A stretch of 64,000 nucleotides of DNA, from NCBI GenBank assembly GCA_963831705.1, contig CAWHRE010000010.1:806001-870000 (forward strand), given 5' to 3'. Both the position numbers and the translations under genes were made by a program. The notes beneath the pieces were generated by a model. It saw nothing but the letters and a program-made list of their open reading frames with translations, was not told the origin of the DNA and made no database searches. This stretch comes from DASQPR01 sp963831705. Its GTDB lineage: Bacteria; Actinomycetota; Actinomycetes; Mycobacteriales; Micromonosporaceae. Position 1 is the stretch's first letter. Every line of letters begins with the position of its first letter. Positions 50,864 through 59,154 of this stretch are shown in pieces.

Positions 50864-52003
50864 TTAGGCAGCGACCCTCATCCAAGCGGCCAGGTGCACT
50901 TCCGCGCTCATCTGCCAGGTGAACTCTTTCGCCCGGTCGGCGCCGGCTTTGGCGAGCGCCAGCCGTCGGTCCTCATCGGCGAGCAGGCTGCCGAGGTCGC
51001 GCGCGATCTCCTCGGGGCTCTCGCCGGTATAAGCCACCGCGTCGCCGCCGACCTCCGGCAGCGAAAGGCGCGGCGTCGTCAGCACAGGTGCGCCGCACGC
51101 CATCGCTTCCAGGATGGCAAGACCAAAACCTTCACCATGCGATGGGTACGCCGCAACCAACGCCCCGCCGAGGTACCCGGGCAGGTCGGCGAAGCGCAGA
51201 TAGCCGGGGCGCAGCAGCCGCAACCGGGCCGGCACGTCCGCGACCGCCTGATCGATCTCGTCATCGTTGCCCGAGCCGCCCGCGACCACTAGCGCGGGCG
51301 GGTCGGGCAGGTCCTTGACCGCCAGCACCCAGCCGCGAATCAGGTTCGGGACGTTCTTTCGCGGTTCCTTCGTGCCAAGAAACGCGACGTACGGCGTGTT
51401 GCCGAGGCCCAACCGAGCCCGTACCCGCGTCTTGTCGTCGTCGCTCGGTGCATGGAACGCGGCCGGGTCGACGCCGTGATAAGCCACGTCGATCCGGGTC
51501 GGATCGGCGTCCAGCAGGCGGATCAGCTCGTCGCGAGTCGCCTTGCTGGGCACGATCACGCGCGAGGCTCGGCGCAGCGACGTCTTGATCGCGGAGCGGA
51601 AGAACGTCCGCTTCGACTTCTCGTAGTGCTCCGGCTCGGTGAAGAACGTGGCGTCGTGCACCATGACCGTCACCGGGCATGCCGCGCGCAGCGGACACGT
51701 GTAGAACGGCGAGTGCAGCACCTTCGCACCGACCTGGGTCGCGAGCATCGGCAGGCCGGTCTGCTCCCACGCCAGGCGGGCCGGACGGTGTGCGATGGCG
51801 GCCGGAGCCGGGATGATCACGGCGTTCGGCAATAATCTCGTGTAGCGCTCATGATCGGATCGCTGCGCGACCACCACCATGTTCGCCTCGGGTATCGCAT
51901 CCAACGCACCGAGCAGACCGTCGACGTAACGCCCGACCCCACCGCGGTCGGCCGGGACGCTCGTAGCGTCAAAAAGGACGAGGGGCGGACGACCGTCGGT
52001 CAC
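50864..52003 (-). CDS. Glycosyltransferase family 4 (GT-B)
   Basis: About 379 residues from GTG 52003 (VVTDGRPPLVLFDATSVPAD). N-domain: RGGVGRYVDGLLGALDAIPE and VTVMVHDATFFTEPEHYEKS. C-domain donor-binding: TPYVAFLGTKEPRKNVPNLI and YPSHGEGFGLAILEAMACGA (E-x7-E motif), APVLTTPRLSLPEVGGDAV. The fold and motifs fit mannosyl- or rhamnosyl-type transferases using nucleotide sugars; position next to manC suggests GDP-mannose as donor, which is inference. It is likely involved in cell-envelope polysaccharide synthesis. It runs in the same direction as manC, 53 bases upstream. Confidence 0.85.
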   Translation of the reverse strand: MTDGRPPLVLFDATSVPADRGGVGRYVDGLLGALDAIPEANMVVVAQRSDHERYTRLLPNAVIIPAPAAIAHRPARLAWEQTGLPMLATQVGAKVLHSPFYTCPLRAACPVTVMVHDATFFTEPEHYEKSKRTFFRSAIKTSLRRASRVIVPSKATRDELIRLLDADPTRIDVAYHGVDPAAFHAPSDDDKTRVRARLGLGNTPYVAFLGTKEPRKNVPNLIRGWVLAVKDLPDPPALVVAGGSGNDDEIDQAVADVPARLRLLRPGYLRFADLPGYLGGALVAAYPSHGEGFGLAILEAMACGAPVLTTPRLSLPEVGGDAVAYTGESPEEIARDLGSLLADEDRRLALAKAGADRAKEFTWQMSAEVHLAAWMRVAA

Positions 52004-52155
52004 GACCGCATCTGCCTTTCTCCGAAGGGCATGATCAGGTATGCCTGACGCATGCCAGCCTACGCCCGCAATCGACTCAGGTTCTGCCCGCAACACGACA
52101 CCAGCAACCCTTTCCGGGTTACCTTGCCATTCGGATATCTATAGGGAGACTCTGC

Positions 52156-52878
52156 GTGACACACGGAAACACGATAGGTGGCATGTTCGCTACGGCGATC
52201 TCCATCGATCCCACCCGGCCGTTGCTGACGTTCTATGACGATGCGACCGACGAGCGTACGGAGTTGTCCGGGGCGACGTTGGCGAACTGGGTCGCGAAGG
52301 CCTCCAACATGATCGTCGACGAGTGCGGCCTGGGCGTCGGGAATCGTGCCGCAATCGGGGCGCCCCCGCATTGGCAGACCGCCGCGATCTTGCTGGCCTG
52401 CTGGAACGTCGGGCTGGCGGTCAGTCTCGGGCGGGCATCCGCGGACGTCGCGTTCGTGTACGTCGACGATGCGACCCACGAGTGGGCCGCGGCCGACCGG
52501 TACGCGCTGAACCTACATCCGCTCGCGTTGCCGCTGCGCAATCCGCCCGACGGGTACGCCGACTTCAACTCTGAGGTGCGCGTACACGGAGATCACTACT
52601 ATCCGGCTGCGCCGGTGCCCGCGTACGCCGAGGCGCTGATGCGCGGCGACCGGATGTGGACGAACGCGGAGGTCGTCGACGAGGCGACGAGCCGGGCCGC
52701 GCATTTCGGGATCACCGGTGGCCGGGTCCTGGTCGACGCGGACGCGTACCCCGACGTGGTGGACTGGCTGCTCGCCCCGCTGGCCGGCGGCGCGTCCATC
52801 GTGCTGTGCCGCAACCTGGATCGCGCCCGCGAGGGCGCAAGATCGGTAAGCGAACGAGTAACCCAGCACCTTTTGTAG
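52156..52878 (+). CDS. TIGR03089 family protein
   Basis: A 240-residue protein from GTG 52156 (MTHGNTIGGMFATAISIDPT), with PLLTFYDDATDERTELSGAT, LANWVAKASNMIVDECGLGV and HWQTAAILLACWNVGLAVSL. It resembles the N-terminal half of AMP-binding (acyl-CoA synthetase-like) enzymes but lacks the adenylation core and C-terminal lid. This corresponds to the actinobacterial TIGR03089 family, often beside GDP-mannose and rhamnose genes; function unknown. A short family A palindrome follows 13 bases after its stop. Confidence 0.85.
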   Translation: MTHGNTIGGMFATAISIDPTRPLLTFYDDATDERTELSGATLANWVAKASNMIVDECGLGVGNRAAIGAPPHWQTAAILLACWNVGLAVSLGRASADVAFVYVDDATHEWAAADRYALNLHPLALPLRNPPDGYADFNSEVRVHGDHYYPAAPVPAYAEALMRGDRMWTNAEVVDEATSRAAHFGITGGRVLVDADAYPDVVDWLLAPLAGGASIVLCRNLDRAREGARSVSERVTQHLL

Positions 52879-52891
52879 CCCGCCCTAACCT

Positions 52892-52929
52892 CCTGGTTGA
52901 TCCTGGAGTTGACTCCAGGATCAACCAGG
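52892..52929. repeat. Palindromic repeat family A, short form, copy 6
   Basis: Perfect 18-bp arms CCTGGTTGATCCTGGAGT (52892-52909) and ACTCCAGGATCAACCAGG (52912-52929), two-base loop, between convergent genes. Compared with copy 2 the outermost bases differ on both arms in a pairing-preserving way (AAGTTG/CAACTT against TGGTTG/CAACCA). Confidence 0.9.
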
Positions 52930-52937
52930 CTCCGCGG

Positions 52938-53564
52938 TTAGAGCAGGGTGGGCTCGGTTGCGGCCTGGACCTCTTCGCGGGTGACGCCGGGTGCCGTCTC
53001 GATCAGGCGGAGGCCCTCCGGGGTTACGTCGATCACGGCCAGGTCGGTGATGATCCGATGGACCACGCCGCGGCCGGTGTACGGCAGCGTGCACTCGTTC
53101 AGGATCTTGCGTTCACCGTCCCGGGCGACGTGTTCCATCAGGACGATCACCCGACGGGCGCCGTGGACAAGATCCATCGCGCCGCCCATGCCTTTGATCA
53201 TCTTGCCGGGCACCATCCAGTTGGACAGGTCGCCGGTCGCGGACACCTGCATCGCACCAAGCACGGCCACGTCGATGTGACCGCCCCGGATCATGCCGAA
53301 GGACAGCGCCGAGTCGAAGTACGCGGCGCCCGGGTTGACGGTCACCGTCTCCTTGCCGGCATTGATCAGGTCCGGATCCTCTTCGCCCTCGTACGGGTAC
53401 GGGCCGGTGCCGAGAATTCCGTTCTCCGAATGCAGCACGACGTGCACACCGTCCGGAATGAAATTCGGGATCAGCGTCGGCAGGCCGATACCGAGGTTGA
53501 CGTACTGGCCGTCTTCGAGTTCGCGGGCCGCCCGCGCCGCGAGCTGGTCACGTGTGAGTGCCAT
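52938..53564 (-). CDS. scoB: 3-oxoacid CoA-transferase subunit B
   Basis: A 208-residue subunit, MALTRDQLAARAARELEDGQ, with GQYVNLGIGLPTLIPNFIPD and the catalytic glutamate in VLHSENGILGTGPYP. It pairs with subunit A to move CoA between succinate and acetoacetate or another 3-oxoacid, including possibly 3-oxoadipate. Later motifs: FDSALSFGMIRGGHIDVAVL, NWMVPGKMIKGMGGAMDLVH and RGVVHRIITDLAVIDVTPEG. It starts five bases after the end of subunit A on the same strand, so the two form an operon. Confidence 0.93.
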   Translation of the reverse strand: MALTRDQLAARAARELEDGQYVNLGIGLPTLIPNFIPDGVHVVLHSENGILGTGPYPYEGEEDPDLINAGKETVTVNPGAAYFDSALSFGMIRGGHIDVAVLGAMQVSATGDLSNWMVPGKMIKGMGGAMDLVHGARRVIVLMEHVARDGERKILNECTLPYTGRGVVHRIITDLAVIDVTPEGLRLIETAPGVTREEVQAATEPTLL

Positions 53565-53569
53565 GGTGG

Positions 53570-54322
53570 TCAGCCCTTCTGCCGGATGGTACGGCGTTCA
53601 ATGCGCTTCTCGCCGAGCCCGACGGGTACGACCCGCTGGACGAAGATGCCGGGTACGTGAACCAGGTCCGGATCCAGCTCGCCCGGCTGGACCAACTCCT
53701 CCACCTCGGCGATCGTGATCCGGCCCGACATCGCGCAAAGCGGGTTGAAGTTGCGCGCACTCTCGTGGAAGACGAGGTTGCCGTGGGTGTCCCCCTTGGC
53801 GGCGCGGACCAGCGCGAAGTCGCAGACGATCCCCTCTTCCAGCACGTACGGGCGGCCGTTGAAGTCGCGCGTCTCCTTCGGCGGGGAGGCTTTCGCGATC
53901 GTTCCGTCCGCGTGATACCGCCACGGCAGGCCACCATCGGCGACCTGCGTACCGACACCGGCCGGCGTGTAGAAGCCGGCGATACCGCATCCGCCGGCCC
54001 GCATCCGCTCGGCCAGCGTGCCCTGCGGCACCAACTCGACTTCGAGTTCGCCGCCGAGGTACTGCCGGGCGAACTCCTTGTTCTCCCCGACGTACGAACC
54101 GGTGGTCCGGGAGATTCGCTTCGCCGCGAGCAGGAGGCCGAGGCCCCAGCCATCGACGCCGCAGTTGTTCGACACCGTACGCAGGTCGGTGGCGCTCGTC
54201 TCGTACAGCGCGGTGATCAATTCGATCGGGACGCCGCAGAGTCCGAACCCGCCGACCGCGATCGACGAGCCGTCCGGAATGTCCGCGACGGCAGCCGCCG
54301 GAGTGACGACGGTCTTATCCAT
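53570..54322 (-). CDS. scoA: 3-oxoacid CoA-transferase subunit A
   Basis: A 250-residue subunit, MDKTVVTPAAAVADIPDGSS, IAVGGFGLCGVPIELITAL (glycine-rich CoA loop), RTVSNNCGVDGWGLGLLLAA, GGCGIAGFYTPAGVGTQVAD and RNFNPLCAMSGRITIAEVEE. ATG 54322 has a GAGGAG ribosome site; an in-frame ATG at 54355 adds eleven residues. With subunit B it links ketone bodies or aromatic-ring products to acetyl-CoA and succinate. No aromatic degradation genes are in the window, so the physiological substrate stays open. Confidence 0.93.
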   Translation of the reverse strand: MDKTVVTPAAAVADIPDGSSIAVGGFGLCGVPIELITALYETSATDLRTVSNNCGVDGWGLGLLLAAKRISRTTGSYVGENKEFARQYLGGELEVELVPQGTLAERMRAGGCGIAGFYTPAGVGTQVADGGLPWRYHADGTIAKASPPKETRDFNGRPYVLEEGIVCDFALVRAAKGDTHGNLVFHESARNFNPLCAMSGRITIAEVEELVQPGELDPDLVHVPGIFVQRVVPVGLGEKRIERRTIRQKG

Positions 54323-54508
54323 GGGGGTGTGCTCCTCAACGTTGAGGTGGGTCAACGACTCGTCACGTTACAGGGGTGGCCTGGCCTTGGGAGAATTGCA
54401 CAAACCGTTCGACCGACACCAATGGATGGGATTTAGCGGTAAGTTCCGCCACGGTCAGTTTTCGCAGACTCTTCACTTCCCCACCCTCAATTGCGGGAGG
54501 CACCAAAG

Positions 54509-55183
54509 ATGCGCCACCTCGGTTCCATCGTTCTTTCCATCATCTGTGCGCCGATCATCTACGTCCTGACGGGCGTCGGAATGGTGAAGTTCGCGCAGAA
54601 CGCCGGACCGGTCGCGAGTGGCCAGTCCAACAACTGGACCGATGTCGGCATCGCCGCCGGTTCCATCGTCGTCGCGGGCGCGCTCTGGGCGGTCCTGACC
54701 ATGGTCCGGATGTCACCGCTCGGGCCGCTCATCGCCGGCCTCGCGTTGATCGGTGCCGAGGTCTGGGGCCTTCTGGACCAGTCCGACCTGGTCAAGCTGC
54801 TCGGGACGTCGGTCATGGGAATCCATGGCGCGGCCGAGGCTCCGCTGAACGGTCCGGCCTTACTGATGGCGATTCCGATGCTCGCGACGATCTTCATTCC
54901 GCGACGCTGGCGCGGCAAGGACAAGGCGGTGGCCTCGACCTACCCGAGTCTCACCGCGGGTCCGACCTACAACGCCGGTCCGAGTTACCCGGAGCCGACG
55001 TCGGCGGCCCCGAACTACCCGACGGCGGACGAGACGTACGTACCGGCGACGGAGCCGGCGGCCGAGTCCACCACGCCGTTCCCGGCGACGACGTCGCCGT
55101 GGCAAACCACGCCTTCGCAAACGACCCCGGAGAGCGCGCCGGATTCGCTGATCCGCTCCGAGGACACAAAGTCGGAGGATTGA
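54509..55183 (+). CDS. Membrane protein with Pro/Thr-rich tail
   Basis: A 224-residue protein. ATG 54509 is chosen because GGGAGG lies eight bases upstream; an earlier ATG at 54491 precedes it. About four membrane helices occupy residues 1-130 (HLGSIVLSIICAPIIYVLTG, VGIAAGSIVVAGALWAVLTM, PLIAGLALIGAEVWGLL, ALLMAIPMLATIFIPRRW), followed by a long disordered Thr/Pro/Ser/Ala tail (TAGPTYNAGPSYPEPTSAAP). No family is recognised. A bidirectional terminator separates it from the S53 peptidase gene. Confidence 0.7.
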   Translation: MRHLGSIVLSIICAPIIYVLTGVGMVKFAQNAGPVASGQSNNWTDVGIAAGSIVVAGALWAVLTMVRMSPLGPLIAGLALIGAEVWGLLDQSDLVKLLGTSVMGIHGAAEAPLNGPALLMAIPMLATIFIPRRWRGKDKAVASTYPSLTAGPTYNAGPSYPEPTSAAPNYPTADETYVPATEPAAESTTPFPATTSPWQTTPSQTTPESAPDSLIRSEDTKSED

Positions 55184-55199
55184 TCCGACGCTCGATATG

Positions 55200-55238
55200 A
55201 AGCAGGGCCCGAGCGAAAGCTCGGGCCCTGCTTTACTT
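55200..55238. terminator. Strong bidirectional rho-independent terminator
   Basis: Perfect 15-bp stem AAGCAGGGCCCGAGC (55200-55214) and GCTCGGGCCCTGCTT (55219-55233) with a GAAA tetraloop, followed by TACTT; on the other strand by CATATCG. It lies between convergent genes ending at 55183 and 55257. Confidence 0.9.
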
Positions 55239-55256
55239 CTGACTACTACCTTTTAC

Positions 55257-56462
55257 CTAGAAGGCGCCGACACCGTTCGGGGTACCGAGACCGGTCGGGC
55301 CATCCCAGCCAACCCGCGCAGTGCAGAGCTGCGAGGGCGAGCAGGAGCCGTTCGAGCCCGACGTCACGTCGTGCAGCGAACCGCTGTGGGTGTACGGGTA
55401 GTTGTTGTTGATGCTGGCCGCGTTGCCGGCGAGTGCGTACACCGACGCGATGATCGGCGACGACACGCTCGTACCGCCGAAGACGAGCCAGCCGACGTAG
55501 CCCTGGTAGGACAGGCTGTCGTAGACCGCGACACCGGTGGCCGGGTCGGCAACCGCCGACACGTCACCGACGGCACGCTTCGAGCAACCGGTGCCGAAGG
55601 ATGCCTGGCCACTGAGCGCCGGGTTCTTCGTCGAGCAGCCGGAGCCCGCGTCGGACCAAGCGGTCTCGGCACGAACGCCGCCGGTCAGCGTCAGGTGCGT
55701 GCCGCCGACCGCGGTCACGTACGCCGACGAGGCCGGGAACGAAACGCCGTACGCGTTGTCGCCGGTGCTGGCCGTGATCATGATGCCCGGGTGGTTGTAG
55801 TACGGGGCCGACGCGTCGGTCTCGTCACCGCCGCCGTAGCTGTTGCTGATCTCGGTCGCGCCGAGCGCCGCCGCCTCGTTCACCGCCTTGCCCAGGTTGG
55901 CGATCGACGCCGTCTTCGCCTCGACCAGGAGGATGTGGCAGTTCGGGCAGATCGCCGAGACCATGTCGAGGTCGAGCGAGATCTCCTCGGCCCAGCTGGC
56001 GTTCTTTGCCGGAACCGCACCGCCGGTCTGGCCGACCTTCTTGAAGCAGCCGTTCGCCGTGGTGCAGGCCGGGATACCGAACTGTGCGCGGTAGACGCCC
56101 AGATCGGCTTCCGCGTTCGGGTCGTCGTACGCGTCGACGATCGCGACGGTCTGGCCGCTGCCGGCCGTGGTCGACGGCAGGCTGTACGCGGTCCGCAGGT
56201 CGGCCGGGAAGAACCCGGACGGCGTCGAGGCATCCGGCTTGACACCGGCGGCGACCACGGCCGCCGACTTCGCCGAGCCGACGACGATCGCGTCACAAGC
56301 CGCGAAACCCTTCTTCGCCGCAGCGCATGAGTGCATGGTGGTGACCTTTGCAGGTGCTGCCTTCGCCGGCGCAGAAGCCTGCGCCGACGTAGACAACGCG
56401 ATCCCGCCGAACACGGTTGTTACCGCGATAGCGAGAGCGGCGATGCGTCGCGTGGAGCGCAT
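55257..56462 (-). CDS. Secreted S53 (sedolisin-type) serine-carboxyl peptidase
   Basis: A 401-residue exported peptidase with signal peptide MRSTRRIAALAIAVTTVFGG ending near AQASA. The catalytic Glu and Asp are in SWAEEISLDLDMVSAICPNC (E-x3-D), the oxyanion Asp region in SNSYGGGDETDASAPYY, and the nucleophile in FGGTSVSSPIIASVYALAGN (GTS motif). No long propeptide is visible, unlike many sedolisins, so it may be the short, compact actinobacterial form. Such enzymes work best at acidic pH. SD AGGAGG lies just upstream of ATG 56462. Confidence 0.9.
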   Translation of the reverse strand: MRSTRRIAALAIAVTTVFGGIALSTSAQASAPAKAAPAKVTTMHSCAAAKKGFAACDAIVVGSAKSAAVVAAGVKPDASTPSGFFPADLRTAYSLPSTTAGSGQTVAIVDAYDDPNAEADLGVYRAQFGIPACTTANGCFKKVGQTGGAVPAKNASWAEEISLDLDMVSAICPNCHILLVEAKTASIANLGKAVNEAAALGATEISNSYGGGDETDASAPYYNHPGIMITASTGDNAYGVSFPASSAYVTAVGGTHLTLTGGVRAETAWSDAGSGCSTKNPALSGQASFGTGCSKRAVGDVSAVADPATGVAVYDSLSYQGYVGWLVFGGTSVSSPIIASVYALAGNAASINNNYPYTHSGSLHDVTSGSNGSCSPSQLCTARVGWDGPTGLGTPNGVGAF

Positions 56463-56708
56463 CGTTCCTCCTTATTTGGGGGGGTAGGGGCCGAACTTCA
56501 GCGCAGCGTAGCTACGCGAGTAGCACGCCACAAGATGTCACCAATGGCGCCATCCGGGGATTGCACTGTCACATTGAGCGTGGGCGCGGCATGGGCTGGT
56601 CAGCCGAGCTGCGTATCCACCATTTGCGACGGAGTGCCGACAAGTTGGCACTCTTGAAACATTGGAAACATGAACAAGTGGAGATGTTCACATCGGCGAA
56701 AGTGCTGG

Positions 56709-57446
56709 CTACTGGTGCTCGTATGCGATCGAGAACGCCGTGCCGCCGGACAGCGCGCTGGTGTGCGCCTCGTACGTGCTACCGGTGCTCGGGTCCATCG
56801 CGACCGGGCTGAACGAACCGAGGCTCGTACCGTTGACCTGGCAGTTTGTGAAGCTGACCGTGCCGAAGTTCGGGTACGCAGCGGTCGGTGACTCGATGAT
56901 GACCTCGGCCGAAAGACGCTTTGCAGTACGCAGCGTCTTGGAAATCGTGTACGTCCAGCCACGAGACACGTTCTGCAACGTGAGCGTGAATTTGCTGCTG
57001 CTGTAGACGACGGATGCATGGATCTGGTTGCCGGCCGAGACCGGGTACGTGCTCGCGCTCGGATAGACCGGGTTCGCTGGGTACATCTCGTACCACATCG
57101 AGTCGACCGGCTTGCCGCTCGAGCAGTCGGTCTGCACGCCGGTCTGCTCGACCGTGGACGAGCCGTAGCCGTCCAGGCCGACCCACGGCGCGTACAGGTC
57201 GTTGGTCGAGCTGCACGTCGCGGTCGGTTCGGTCCACGTCGCCGAGACGGACGTGAAGCCGGAACCGGTCGCGGCGTATCCGCCCCAGTTGTAACCGTTG
57301 ATGTTGAAGCCACGGACGTGCTTCGCGCTGACCGAGGCATGCGACGGGGCAAACGTCACCGACGTGCTCGCAACGGCGGCCGCCGGTGCGCTCATCATGG
57401 CCGCGGTCGCCGCGACGGCCATTACCGTACCGAGGAACTTACGCAA
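56709..57446 (-). CDS. Secreted G1-family (eqolisin-like) glutamic endopeptidase
   Basis: About 245 residues. The start is most likely TTG 57446 (MRKFLGTVMAVAATAAMMSA), because AAGGAG lies six bases upstream; ATG 57473 would bypass it. After the signal peptide (to about AVAS) the mature domain shows NWGGYAATGSGFTSVSATWT, WVGLDGYGSSTVEQTGVQTD (catalytic Gln in EQTG), VDSMWYEMYPANPV, SAEVIIESPTAAYPNFGTVS (catalytic Glu) and STYEAHTSALSGGTAFSI. G1 peptidases are acid-active and known mainly from fungi, with bacterial members. Adjacent to the S53 peptidase, same strand. Confidence 0.85.
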   Translation of the reverse strand: MRKFLGTVMAVAATAAMMSAPAAAVASTSVTFAPSHASVSAKHVRGFNINGYNWGGYAATGSGFTSVSATWTEPTATCSSTNDLYAPWVGLDGYGSSTVEQTGVQTDCSSGKPVDSMWYEMYPANPVYPSASTYPVSAGNQIHASVVYSSSKFTLTLQNVSRGWTYTISKTLRTAKRLSAEVIIESPTAAYPNFGTVSFTNCQVNGTSLGSFSPVAMDPSTGSTYEAHTSALSGGTAFSIAYEHQ

Positions 57447-57862
57447 TTCGATCTCCTTCGACGGGTCTGTCATGATCGACTTGACAGGGGTGCGGCCAGC
57501 CTGCGACGAGAAGTCGAAGAGGTCAACGCTTGACACGGGATTGATGTTCGGCTATTGACAGCGATGCGACTCGGGCCGATACGGCGCTCACAGCGGAGCG
57601 ATGTAAGGTCCACCTATCGTTGGTGGTTCACCACTTCAGCACCGACTTTGCAGCCGAACGGAGGAGTCCACAGTGGTGAAACGGTGGAGTCCGAGGGTGG
57701 CCTCCCAGGTTCCTCACGAGGGTTTGGGTGAGGGTGAATGCGAGGGTGACAAAGCTTGAATAGCGGGTGATCGATCCGTGGCGTTTTATCGCCTCATTCC
57801 CGTTAATCCCGATATCTCGGTCGGGACGTTGTAGGGCACCCGGTCGCTAGTAGGGTCAACAC
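57447..57862. other. Gene-poor region with possible small ORF and G-tract
   Basis: 416 bases between the G1 peptidase and the ferredoxin-reductase-like gene. It holds the small ORF candidate at 57673-57759 and a G-rich segment of repeated GAGGGT (57687-57747). Near 57812 there is a short inverted repeat (CCCGATATCTCGGTCGGG). No family A-D repeat is present. Confidence 0.5.
57673..57759 (+). CDS. Possible 28-residue small protein
   Basis: GTG 57673 is preceded by GGAGGAG at ideal distance and opens a frame VVKRWSPRVASQVPHEGLGE ending GECEGDKA and TGA. It is too short for confident calling; the strong ribosome site is the only support. It lies about 100 bases upstream of the ferredoxin-reductase-like gene, so it could be a leader peptide. 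There is no hydrophobic segment. Confidence 0.3.
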   Translation: MVKRWSPRVASQVPHEGLGEGECEGDKA

Positions 57863-59095
57863 ATGACCGATCGATTTGTCATCGTCGGCGCCGGGCTCGC
57901 GGGCGCGAAGGCTGCCGAGACACTGCGCGCAGAGAACGCGGAATGCCGGATCGTGCTGATCGGCGAAGAACCCGATCGGCCGTACGAGCGGCCGCCACTC
58001 TCCAAGGAACAGCTGCTCGGAACAAAGGCGCGAGATGAGGCGTACGTCCATCCGGCGCAGTGGTATGCGGAGAACAACATCGACCTGCGTACCGGCATTC
58101 GGGTTGAGGCAATCGACCGGAACTCCTCGACCGTTGCGCTCGCCGGTGGCGAATCGATCCCATACGATCGCCTGCTGCTGACCACCGGGTCCTCTCCCCG
58201 GCGGCTCGGCGTGCCGGGCAGCAACCTCGACGGCGTCCTCTATCTCCGGACCATCGTGGAGTCCGACCGAATCGCATCGGCGCTGGTAGAGGGTGCGCAC
58301 ATAGTGATCATCGGGGCCGGGTGGATAGGTCTCGAAGTGGCTGCCGCAGCCCGTACGCACGGGGCGACCGTGGACATCGTGGCGACGGCCACGCTTCCGC
58401 TCCAGCGTGTGCTGGGTGACGAGGTCGCGAGCGTGTACGCCGCCTTACACACCTCGCACGGCGTCACGTTCCACTTCGGCGCGTCAGTCCGCGAGCTGCG
58501 CGGCGACGGATCGGTGTCCGCAGTCGTGCTCGACGACGGCACCGAACTCCCGGCCGACGTGGTGATCGTCGCGGTGGGCATCCGACCGAACGTCGAACTG
58601 GCGGAGCAGTCCGGCCTCGATGTCGACAACGGCATCCGGGTCAGCGCGATGCTGCGTACGTCCGATCCGAACGTGTACGCGGCCGGAGACGTCGCGAACT
58701 GGTCACATCCGATGCTTGGTCATGCGATCCGGTTGGAGCACTGGGCCAACGCGCTCAAGGGCGGCCCGGCCGCGGCGAAGTCGATGCTCGGCAGCAACGA
58801 TGCGTACGACGACGTTCCGTACTTCTTCTCCGATCAATACGAGACCGGCATGGAATACGCCGGCTACGTCGAACCCGGCGGGTACGAGCGCGTGGTGTTC
58901 CGCGGCGACCCAGCCTCGTACGAGTTCGTGGCCTTCTGGGTGACCGGCGGGCGAGTCCTGGCCGGCATGAACGTCAACGTGTGGGATGTGCAGGATGACA
59001 TCCAGCGCCTCGTACGGGCCGGTTACGCCGGGCACGGGGTCGACTTGACCAGGTTGGCGGACCCGGCCGTCCCGCTGGCCGACATTCAGGCGTAA
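57863..59095 (+). CDS. Ferredoxin/rubredoxin reductase-like FAD oxidoreductase
   Basis: A 410-residue flavoprotein with two Rossmann motifs: FVIVGAGLAGAKAAETLRAE (FAD, residues 5-25) and IVIIGAGWIGLEVAAAART (NAD(P)H, near 150), plus RPPLSKEQLLG, YDRLLLTTGSSPRRLGVPGS and VYAAGDVANWSHPMLGHAIR (second FAD site). The C-terminal domain (YETGMEYAGYVEPGGYERVV) fits the putidaredoxin-reductase/BphA4 group, which passes electrons from NAD(P)H to ferredoxin for P450s or oxygenases. No partner ferredoxin or P450 gene is adjacent. It is monocistronic or leads to the DHA2 transporter 50 bases downstream. Confidence 0.9.
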   Translation: MTDRFVIVGAGLAGAKAAETLRAENAECRIVLIGEEPDRPYERPPLSKEQLLGTKARDEAYVHPAQWYAENNIDLRTGIRVEAIDRNSSTVALAGGESIPYDRLLLTTGSSPRRLGVPGSNLDGVLYLRTIVESDRIASALVEGAHIVIIGAGWIGLEVAAAARTHGATVDIVATATLPLQRVLGDEVASVYAALHTSHGVTFHFGASVRELRGDGSVSAVVLDDGTELPADVVIVAVGIRPNVELAEQSGLDVDNGIRVSAMLRTSDPNVYAAGDVANWSHPMLGHAIRLEHWANALKGGPAAAKSMLGSNDAYDDVPYFFSDQYETGMEYAGYVEPGGYERVVFRGDPASYEFVAFWVTGGRVLAGMNVNVWDVQDDIQRLVRAGYAGHGVDLTRLADPAVPLADIQA

Positions 59096-59154
59096 CGGCG
59101 CTGGACGGACCGGTTTCGTCCGGTTGGACGTTATTTCGGCGTAAATTGACCGAC

